From contig JAZDOR010000042.1 in NCBI GenBank assembly GCA_043798435.1, positions 1-11,132 on the forward strand: 11,132 nt of DNA. Direction: 5' to 3'. Shown here in pieces: positions 1 through 4,995 of the stretch (its first letter is position 1; each line of letters starts with the position of its first letter). The DNA is from JAGUXG01 sp043798435 (GTDB lineage: Bacteria > UBA9089 > UBA9088 > JAGUXG01). Both the position numbers and the translations under genes were made by a program. The notes beneath the pieces are model-generated. The model had not been told where the DNA came from and did not search any database. It saw only the letters and a list, made by a program, of their open reading frames with translations.

Positions 1-126
1 CTTAACAGCTTGGTGCAAGCAGCGAAGGCAAAAGCAAGAGGATATAAAACATTCAAAAATTTCAAGACAATAATCTATATGCTTACAGGAAAATTGGACT
101 ATAGTAAAGTTGGTTTACCCACTTGA
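1..126 (+). CDS. ISL3-family transposase, C-terminal fragment
   Basis: Reading frame 1 is open from the window edge to TGA at 124-126 and gives 41 residues. It contains the motif AKAKARGYKTFKNFKTIIYM, which matches the C-terminal end of ISL3/IS204-type DDE transposases (pattern AKRKARGYRxFxNFxxMIY). This tail lies after the catalytic DDE core, which must be outside the window, so integrity of the enzyme cannot be judged. The stop codon lies 14 bp inside the proposed IS end, a usual arrangement. The protein would cut and join the IS ends. It is the only gene in the window besides the GxxExxY remnant that reads on the plus strand. Confidence 0.8.
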   Translation, partial: LNSLVQAAKAKARGYKTFKNFKTIIYMLTGKLDYSKVGLPT

Positions 127-140
127 AATAAGAAAGAACC
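1..140 (+). mobile_element. Right end of an ISL3-family insertion sequence (left part outside window)
   Basis: The segment holds the C-terminus of an ISL3-type transposase, ending at 126. Read inward on the minus strand from position 140, the terminus is GGTTCTTTCTTATTTC. The GG(C/T)TCTTT start is typical of ISL3-family inverted repeats. The boundary at 140/141 is supported independently: homology to a C10 protease propeptide on the minus strand begins exactly there. An 8-bp target duplication, the usual ISL3 size, should begin at 141, but its partner lies outside the window. Confidence 0.75.
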
Positions 141-482
141 AAGATTCTTCTATAGGGAATTTACCTTTGAAAGAATAGGCGATTACTGGGCGGATATCTG
201 TATCAGAGGAGATAGCAACATACCCTTCGGGTGCTAAATCAAAGATATAGGCAAGTGGCACACCCTTAGTCTTTTTCAAAGCTTGAGACTCAAGGATAGA
301 GAACCCTTGCCCTTTAGTAAAAACCTTTGGAGCTAAATGTGGGTTTTTCTTAAAAAATGCTCCTGTGCATATAAATGGCTTGTAGCTACTTTCTTGGCTA
401 CATCAGAATCTATAGGTTTTCCAAAGGCAAAATTTGCCCAGCCCAAAACCAAAATCCCAACAAATCCTAAAATTTTTTTCAT
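141..482 (-). pseudogene. Peptidase C10 (streptopain-type) propeptide / Spi-like domain, frameshifted and cut off by an IS
   Basis: Translation starts at ATG 482-480, about 4 nt after a strong AAGGAGGAG ribosome binding site (486-494). It begins with a signal peptide (MKKILGFVGILVLGWANFAFG) followed by KPIDSDVAKKVA. That frame stops at 333-335. A one-base shift near the A6 run at 352-357 opens a second frame reading AFFKKNPHLAPKVF, then PLAYIFDLAPEGYVAISSDT and IRPVIAYSFKGKFPIEES. This pattern (PLAYIF, GYVAISSD, PVIAYS) is that of the Spi/inhibitor I69 domain that forms the propeptide of C10 cysteine proteases. Homology stops at the ISL3 end at 140/141, so the catalytic domain is absent or lies beyond the IS. 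The intact gene would encode an exported protease kept inactive by this prodomain. Family assignment is by motif recall. Confidence 0.65.
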
Positions 483-530
483 CATCTCCTCCTTCTAAAA
501 ACCAAAACCTTCCTTGAAATCTTCAAATTT

Positions 531-716
531 CTATTCATTTTTGAACTCTTCGTAAGAGATATGTTCCCCTTCCTCCATTCGCCTCCGCTCTTCCTTAAGC
601 TCAAAACCTAAATTAGGATTCTGGGCAAGAAGCTCAATTGTCTCCTTCATACCTTCATACTCCTCTATAGAGATAATCGCCATAGGCTTATCGCTCTCTA
701 TTGTTACTGTATTCAT
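531..716 (-). CDS. Small orphan Phd/YefM-like antitoxin-type protein
   Basis: 61 residues starting at ATG 716-714, with GTGAGG as a modest ribosome binding site. The stretch PMAIISIEEYEGMKETIELL matches the middle of Phd/YefM antitoxins (V-A-V-L-V-S-x-E-E-Y-E-A-L-x-E-T-x-x-L-L), and the acidic tail EEGEHISYEEF fits the toxin-neutralising C-terminus. The usual N-terminal 15-20 residues, which form part of the dimerisation and DNA-binding fold, are shortened to MNTVTIESDK. No RelE/YoeB-type toxin follows; downstream lies the broken C10 protease gene. It may be a solitary remnant or an antitoxin with a partner elsewhere. Function is inferred from sequence pattern only. Confidence 0.6.
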   Translation of the reverse strand: MNTVTIESDKPMAIISIEEYEGMKETIELLAQNPNLGFELKEERRRMEEGEHISYEEFKNE

Positions 717-738
717 TAAAACCTCACTTCCATCCTTA

Positions 739-744
739 ATTATA
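739..744 (-). promoter_or_regulatory. Candidate -10 box for the Phd-like gene
   Basis: The minus strand reads TATAAT at 744-739, placing a start site about 15 nt before the ATG at 716 and leaving room for the GTGAGG ribosome binding site. No good -35 hexamer is seen at 16-18 bp upstream, so support is weak. Confidence 0.3.
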
Positions 745-813
745 CTATAAATCGGTTTCTAAAAAGATTTATCAAAACCATCCCCAAAACCAAAACCTTT
801 CTCAAATTTTCCC

Positions 814-993
814 GTAAGTATTCAGGCTATGTATCAGAAGTGTAAGAAGGGGGATAAGGAGATAATGGGGAAACGAGAGAGAATACAGAATTAAGAATAT
901 TCTGACTCCTGTATTCTAATTCCTGACTCCTGAATTCTGACTTCTATTAACCTTCCCCACATCTCCTTTTCTTACACTACCTGAATGCGTATC
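814..993. mobile_element. MITE-like inverted-repeat element, about 180 bp, non-coding
   Basis: The left arm (814-872) and right arm (about 952-992) are imperfect inverted repeats. Both contain ATTCAGG near the outer tip, then AGTGTAAGAA, GGAGAT and TGGGGAA in the same order when the right arm is read on the minus strand. The left arm has about 12 extra bases between the first two blocks. The centre is filled by heptamer repeats (903-944). No ORF of note and no clear target duplication is visible. The element ends a few bases beyond the stop codon of the phosphoglucomutase gene, so it could also act as a transcript-end hairpin. Confidence 0.5.
903..944. repeat. Heptanucleotide array, six units (TGACTCC / TGTATTC type)
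   Basis: Six consecutive 7-mers in perfect register: TGACTCC, TGTATTC, TAATTCC, TGACTCC, TGAATTC, TGACTTC. The same unit types recur in the array at 5018-5157. It lies in the centre of the palindromic element at 814-993. Confidence 0.8.
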
Positions 994-999
994 TTTCCC

Positions 1000-3294
1000 T
1001 CAAAAAAATAGCTGTTCTTCCTTTTTCAGGATTTTATATTTGAAGTCACTTTCCATTAAGCCTTTGATTTCATCCTCAATATACCTTCTTAATCCATTCG
1101 CCACTAATCCCTTGGCATCCTTTCCATACCTGCTCAGCCTTTTATCCAGCCATCCAATTATCTCTTCTTCACTTCTTTCACCTGATAAAACCATCTCTGT
1201 CTGCTGAGCAAATTCAGGCAGAAACCTTTCTACAAAGTCTATCTTGTTATCCAATGAGACCAGGCCTGATATTCGTAAGGCATAAGCAGGCAATTTGACG
1301 CCTATGATATTCAGCATTTTGCAGGTAAAATCGTCACTCATCGCCAGGACACTTCTGTCAATCTCATCTTTGTCAGCTAAAATGCCTTTTGCCTCTATGT
1401 ATATCTTGTTCTTTGGCTCTGTGCCTGAGGGTCGGATGACTAATTTCGTCCCATCTTTCAGCTTAAATATGAGAAAGTTTCGAGCAGACTCATCAGTCTT
1501 AGACTTAATCGGACCAAAGACTCCTTTCTCATCCAAATGGTCAACAACACTTATTACTTCTATGCCGGCTATCTCTTTCGGTGGGTTTTTTCGCAGCTCT
1601 TTCTGGATAACGGTCATCCTTTCCATTCCAGTAGCCCCTTCCATGACGGTCATAGCCAGATGGGTTTTATAATACCCATACTCCTTATAGATATCATTCA
1701 GATAATTATGCAGCAATTTGCCGCCAGATTTGAAGTAAGATGCCATTTCTGCCAGCAAGAGTGCTGCCCCAGCCGCATCTTTATCACGAATCTCAGGGGT
1801 AACCAGGATTCCATGGCTCTCTTCCATACCTATGATAAAATCTTCTGTATCGCCTTTTATCTCAAGCTGATAGATAATATCCGCAATATACTTAAACCCA
1901 ACCAAGAGGTCCGGGATAGTCTTTGCAGAAAAACTGTCCCCTATTTTAGAGATAAGCTCAGTGGTAACCTCTGTCTTGACTAAGATTGGATTCTTTGGCA
2001 AGGTTCCCAACTCCTTCTTAGTCTTCAGGATATAATGGGTAATAAGCACAGCAATCTCATTGCCAGTCAAAAAGACCCAGTTTTGCTTGTTGTCCGGGAG
2101 CATTACGCCAATCCTATCTGCATCCGGGTCTGTAGAGATGACAATGTCTGCGTTTAGCTCTTTGGCATACTTTGCCGCCAATTCCATAGATTCTGGAACC
2201 TCAGGGTTTGGGATGCGATATTTAACATAAGGGAAATTGCCATCTAAAATAGACTGCTGCTCAACATCAACAACAGAAAAACCTGCCTCTTTTAATACCC
2301 TGCTTGCAGTTGCTAACCCTGTTCCATGTAGTGGGGTAAAGACTACTCTGGCACATCTTTCCTTTTTTCGTAAGGATAAGCTGAGGTTCAGGGCAATATA
2401 CTCTTTCTGCAATTCTTCTGGAATGGGTCTGATCAGCCCATCCTTGACAGCTTTTTCATAATCAATCATCTTTGGCTCTCCAGACTTCTCTACAAGATTA
2501 GCCATTACCTCATCCTCTGGTGGTATTGCCTGGCCCCCTCGGTTATCATAAAACTTGCCGCCATTATCATCGGGGTGGTTGTGCGAGGCGCTTATATTCA
2601 GCCCGCCATCTGCCCCGATCCTGCGGATAAAAAATGATAACTCTGGTGTAGAGAGATAATTGTCCGAGATGAAGACAGTGATGCCATTTGCGGCATAGAC
2701 TTGAGCCGCAATATGGGCCAAGTCCCTTGAGGTGATACCCAGAACAGGATTTGGGATATCCTTATTATAGATGCCTCTCAGGTCATTAAATACCCTCACA
2801 TCATAGGCTATCACTACATAGTACAGGTCTCTTGAGGTGATACCCAGAACAGGATTTGGGATATCCTTATAGACGCATTTTGAGTCATTAAATCTCTTTG
2901 CATCATCGGCTATCCCTACGGAAACTGAGCCTTTGGCGAGATTATTCTTCATATAGTCGGTGGGGAGTGGGGAGTGGGGAGTGGGGAGTGGGGAAACTGA
3001 GCCTTTGGCGAGACTCTTCTTCATATACTCCACATGACCCTGCACAGAGGTAGTCATCGTCCAGGGATTTATCCTGTTTGTTCCAATTCCTACTGGTCCC
3101 CTTCTACCGCCAGTCCCAAATGGAATGGTCTGATAGAAGCTGTCTAAAAGCATATCCCACTTTTGCCTGACTATCAAGTCAACAATCTGCGGCTTGTATT
3201 CTTCCTTGCCCAGCCATATATTGATATTTTTCAGTGCCTCACACTTATATTTCTCGTCCACATTAAGCAGACCAAACCCATCTTCTACTTTCAT
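1000..3294 (-). CDS. Phosphoglucomutase/phosphomannomutase (alpha-D-phosphohexomutase family), complete
   Basis: 764 residues from ATG 3294-3292. Interconverts hexose 1-phosphates and 6-phosphates in the cytoplasm, through a phosphoserine. All four family landmarks are visible: the entry motif FGTGGRRG (59-66), the catalytic serine loop ISASHNHPDDNGG (234-246, Ser237 preceding His), the metal-binding loop DPDADR (389-394), the sugar-binding EESHG (491-495), and the phosphate loop RPSGTEP (620-626). The long form with ASHNHPDDNG resembles 'large' bacterial mutases rather than the 450-residue PMM/PGM type. Between residues about 91 and 190 there are two in-frame duplications, adding roughly 59 residues (DIPNPVLGITSRDL occurs twice; LAKGSVS occurs twice around a heptamer-encoded PLPTPHSPLPT). 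These lie in domain 1 before the catalytic loop. Glucose versus mannose preference cannot be read from the sequence. Confidence 0.93.
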   Translation of the reverse strand: MKVEDGFGLLNVDEKYKCEALKNINIWLGKEEYKPQIVDLIVRQKWDMLLDSFYQTIPFGTGGRRGPVGIGTNRINPWTMTTSVQGHVEYMKKSLAKGSVSPLPTPHSPLPTDYMKNNLAKGSVSVGIADDAKRFNDSKCVYKDIPNPVLGITSRDLYYVVIAYDVRVFNDLRGIYNKDIPNPVLGITSRDLAHIAAQVYAANGITVFISDNYLSTPELSFFIRRIGADGGLNISASHNHPDDNGGKFYDNRGGQAIPPEDEVMANLVEKSGEPKMIDYEKAVKDGLIRPIPEELQKEYIALNLSLSLRKKERCARVVFTPLHGTGLATASRVLKEAGFSVVDVEQQSILDGNFPYVKYRIPNPEVPESMELAAKYAKELNADIVISTDPDADRIGVMLPDNKQNWVFLTGNEIAVLITHYILKTKKELGTLPKNPILVKTEVTTELISKIGDSFSAKTIPDLLVGFKYIADIIYQLEIKGDTEDFIIGMEESHGILVTPEIRDKDAAGAALLLAEMASYFKSGGKLLHNYLNDIYKEYGYYKTHLAMTVMEGATGMERMTVIQKELRKNPPKEIAGIEVISVVDHLDEKGVFGPIKSKTDESARNFLIFKLKDGTKLVIRPSGTEPKNKIYIEAKGILADKDEIDRSVLAMSDDFTCKMLNIIGVKLPAYALRISGLVSLDNKIDFVERFLPEFAQQTEMVLSGERSEEEIIGWLDKRLSRYGKDAKGLVANGLRRYIEDEIKGLMESDFKYKILKKEEQLFF
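2726..2870. repeat. In-frame direct duplication inside the phosphoglucomutase gene (105-bp period)
   Basis: A 40-bp stretch at 2726-2765 recurs without change at 2831-2870, a period of 105 bp (35 codons). At protein level KDIPNPVLGITSRDL occurs twice, and the 20 residues before each copy are similar but diverged (IADDAKRFNDSKCVY versus IAYDVRVFNDLRGIYN). The second protein copy looks like the original, because it keeps the conserved VIAYDVR strand. Confidence 0.85.
2920..3013. repeat. In-frame duplication around a GGGGAGT-type heptamer array
   Basis: A 22-bp block at 2920-2941 is repeated at 2992-3013 (period 72 bp, 24 codons). Between the copies lies a tandem array of the heptamer TGGGGAG, nearly five units (2961-2994), encoding PLPTPHSPLPT on the minus strand. 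The whole insertion keeps the reading frame. Confidence 0.85.
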
Positions 3295-3302
3295 TGCCTT
3301 AA

Positions 3303-3311
3303 CACCTCCTT
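3303..3311 (-). promoter_or_regulatory. Strong ribosome binding site that fixes the mutase start at 3294
   Basis: The minus strand reads AAGGAGGTG, 8 nt before ATG 3294-3292. An upstream in-frame TTG at 3321 would place this site inside the coding region, so the ATG is preferred. Confidence 0.8.
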
Positions 3312-3333
3312 GCTCAACCAAATGTTGATATTT

Positions 3334-3770
3334 TTATGAGAAAAATCGCTCATAATCGTTGTGACTACCAATCCAAAACCATGTAACTGTATCATCTTCT
3401 AAAATGCCGATGGCACGATATCCAAGTGTTATTCTCACGGACCAGATATTTTCCTCGTGGTTAATACATTTGAAATGCAGTAACTATTTACCCAAGTGAA
3501 GTAAAAGGGAATTATTTACCGCAGAGAACGCAGAGTTCGCTGAGATAATTATGGATAAGGTTAAATTCAAAGTAGATATTTTATTTCTCTGTGTCCTCTG
3601 CGACCTCTGCGGTTAATCTTTTCTTCAGATGAGTAAAGTGTTACGAAATGCAAGGATGGATGAAAAGGATTTTGTGCCCACAAACGATAGGCTTTTCTGG
3701 TGCTACGCTTAATGATATCGTTAAGAAACTTGTATGCAGTCCAAAAAGATGGCAGGGTCGCTGATTTCAT
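3334..3770 (-). pseudogene. RelE/ParE-superfamily toxin interrupted by a MITE
   Basis: The 5' part (ATG 3770-3768) encodes MKSATLPSFWTAYKFL, then RKAYRLWAQNPFHPSLHF. The 3' part, from 3479 to the stop at 3334-3336, encodes LHFKCINHEENIWSVRITLG, YRAIGILEDDTVTWFWIGSH and NDYERFFS. Together these give a normal toxin of about 87 residues with the RelE/ParE hallmarks: a basic N-terminal helix, HPSLHFK, SVRITLGYRAIG, and the C-terminal WIGSHxDYE. A 165-bp element (3480-3644) with an 8-bp target duplication splits codons for LHF and shifts the frame. Such toxins usually cut mRNA at the ribosome or inhibit gyrase; which applies here is not visible. Removing the element plus one target copy rebuilds the frame precisely. 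The antitoxin gene is just upstream, so the cell keeps antitoxin without a working toxin. Confidence 0.85.
3480..3644. mobile_element. 165-bp MITE with 8-bp target site duplication, inserted in the toxin gene
   Basis: The element is flanked by GAAATGCA at 3472-3479 and 3645-3652. It begins GTAACTATTTACCCAAGTGA and, read from the other end, begins GTAACACTTTACTCATCTGA: imperfect terminal inverted repeats with a matching GTAAC tip. Inside are longer inverted arms, TTACCGCAGAGAACGCAGAG (3516-3535) against CTCTGCGACCTCTGCGGTTA (3596-3615). It has no coding capacity. A related left end occurs at 10878. An 8-bp duplication is used by several IS families (ISL3, IS66 and others), so the driver transposase is not identified. 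Confidence 0.85.
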
Positions 3771-3865
3771 AACTGATTATAGTCCATTGGATTACAGAAT
3801 ATCAATAGCAGACTTAAATATGAATTGGATCGTTGATTTCATAACTGATTATAGTCCATTGGATT
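3762..3865. repeat. 32-bp direct duplication at the antitoxin/toxin junction
   Basis: TGATTTCATAACTGATTATA and the following 12 bases occur at 3762-3793 and again at 3834-3865, 72 bp apart, with 40 bp of unrelated sequence between. Each copy carries the antitoxin's last codons (NPMDYNQL-stop) and the toxin start in an ATGA overlap. The outer copies serve as the real antitoxin end (3839) and real toxin start (3770), so the original stop/start overlap has been pulled apart. Confidence 0.85.
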
Positions 3866-4069
3866 CGCATGCCCTTCAGCAATTTCCTGCCTGGCGCGTT
3901 GTGCAGCAGTAACAAGCTGTCGTTGTGTCTTCTTGAATGCGATATCCCATTGAATCTCGTCTTGCAAGTCTTCAATATAGCCATATAGATGCTCTACTAC
4001 CTGGTCTTGTGTAGTTTCAGGTAAAGACCCTATCATTTTTGTTACCGTAACAATAGCAGTAGATGTCAT
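3839..4069 (-). CDS. Antitoxin partner of the RelE/ParE-like toxin
   Basis: 76 residues, ATG 4069-4067 preceded by AAGGAGG (9 nt). The protein reads VTVTKMIGSLPETTQDQVVE, then HLYGYIEDLQDEIQWDIAFK, and ends HANPMDYNQL. It is largely helical and charged, and recalls small proteins paired with RelE/ParE-type toxins in environmental bacteria, where the same 'SLPExxQxQVVEHLxxYIEDLQDExxWDxxFKKTQ...PMDYxQL' pattern occurs. I do not recognise a named DNA-binding fold (no clear ribbon-helix-helix or HTH). The role rests on its position directly before the toxin gene and on this pattern. The two genes probably once overlapped by ATGA and were translationally coupled; a duplication now separates them by 68 bp. 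It is intact although the toxin is broken. Confidence 0.7.
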   Translation of the reverse strand: MTSTAIVTVTKMIGSLPETTQDQVVEHLYGYIEDLQDEIQWDIAFKKTQRQLVTAAQRARQEIAEGHANPMDYNQL

Positions 4070-4201
4070 AGTTAATCGCCTCCTTGTTTTAAGAATCTAT
4101 TTTTATTTCACGATTTCTTTTCTTTGTTAAGAAAAATGAACTTGTTCCTTTTTTCCTTCAAGGTTTTTAATAGGTAACTGTCCCCCCTATTTACCGCTCT
4201 T

Positions 4202-4972
4202 TCATTGCCTCAGCACTTCCCTCACATAGGTATCAGTAAACTCTGCCCTCTTTGTTGCCATTTTAGTGGTCACCTCTTCAATCACACGGTTTCCTATCTT
4301 CTGCCCAGAGGGATAATGCTCAAACCAGAGCTTGTTGTAGGCAGAATTCTTGGGGCTGGTGCCTGAATTGCGGCTGATAACCCCACCAGCTTTTTGCAAG
4401 CTACCCTTTCTATCCTTGGCATAGAAAGAGAGGTTGATGTCTGCTGGACCTGCCCAGCTCTTATTAGTCGCCTGCAGTTTCACCTCTATTGCCTCAATCA
4501 GAACCCCCTCTGATGTAAGTTGAATTATACAAACAGGTATCAGGTCAACACATTCTTTAATCTCATATTCTTCCTTTAGTTGCAAAGAAAATAAGGTTTT
4601 AATCCGGGGATATCTTTTCTTGTTCTCCTCTATATTCCTGTAATATGCCTCAATATACCCTTCCGCAAATATTTCAATATACCTTTTAATAAACCCTTTA
4701 GCATAAGGGGTGAGAATCAACCTTTCCTGCCCTCTTTCCCTTAACTCCAGGCTAATCTTCTCTTTGAGGCTGATTCCAGAGCCATAAGGCACACCTGCCC
4801 AAGCCTCTGGTCTTCTGGCAGTAAAAACCTCCTCTGCTTCATTGGTTATCTCAGCAACAAGGCTATCAAAATCCTTGCCCGCCTTTCTCATAATACCTAA
4901 GAGCTTCAGGTAGGTGATAATAGGGTCATCAATCAAGACTAACCTGCCTTCCTCCTCTGCGGAAAACATCAT
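4202..4972 (-). CDS. 3' portion of a split phosphohexomutase gene (out of frame with 4996-6702)
   Basis: This frame continues the mutase encoded by 4996-6702. Before its first Met codon it already reads YKIAGGEPSGHMMFSAEEEG (from about 5005), which is the sugar-binding loop (GGEPSGH) of the family. ATG 4972 is therefore an internal methionine rather than a true start, and no ribosome binding site precedes it. The segment then has the usual helix DDPIITYLKLLGIM and, at residues 200-208, SRNSGTSPK, a variant of the phosphate-binding RxSGTEPK loop. The frame stays open upstream through the heptamer array. Alone it lacks the catalytic serine and metal sites and cannot be an active enzyme. With the 140-bp array removed, the two parts give one protein of about 786 residues. 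Confidence 0.75.
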   Translation of the reverse strand: MMFSAEEEGRLVLIDDPIITYLKLLGIMRKAGKDFDSLVAEITNEAEEVFTARRPEAWAGVPYGSGISLKEKISLELRERGQERLILTPYAKGFIKRYIEIFAEGYIEAYYRNIEENKKRYPRIKTLFSLQLKEEYEIKECVDLIPVCIIQLTSEGVLIEAIEVKLQATNKSWAGPADINLSFYAKDRKGSLQKAGGVISRNSGTSPKNSAYNKLWFEHYPSGQKIGNRVIEEVTTKMATKRAEFTDTYVREVLRQ

Positions 4973-4995
4973 ATGCCCGGATGGTTCACCGCCAG

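Noticed and set aside
113..140. ISL3 element as the source of the GTAAC-ended MITE, because TTTACCCA..TGAA occurs in both
   Set aside because: The shared stretch is in the wrong orientation relative to the ends, and the IS terminus is GGTTCTTTC, not GTAAC.
1295..2461. Several plus-strand ORFs opposite the first mutase
   Set aside because: They are antisense to well-conserved mutase motifs and show no recognisable protein features.
3295..3321. TTG at 3321 as the start of the first mutase
   Set aside because: It would place the strong AAGGAGGTG site inside the gene; the ATG at 3294 is ideally spaced from that site.
3567..3640. Read-through tail of the toxin (VTLYSSEEKINRRGRRGHRE) as a genuine protein end
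   Set aside because: These residues are encoded by MITE sequence after the target duplication, not by the toxin gene.
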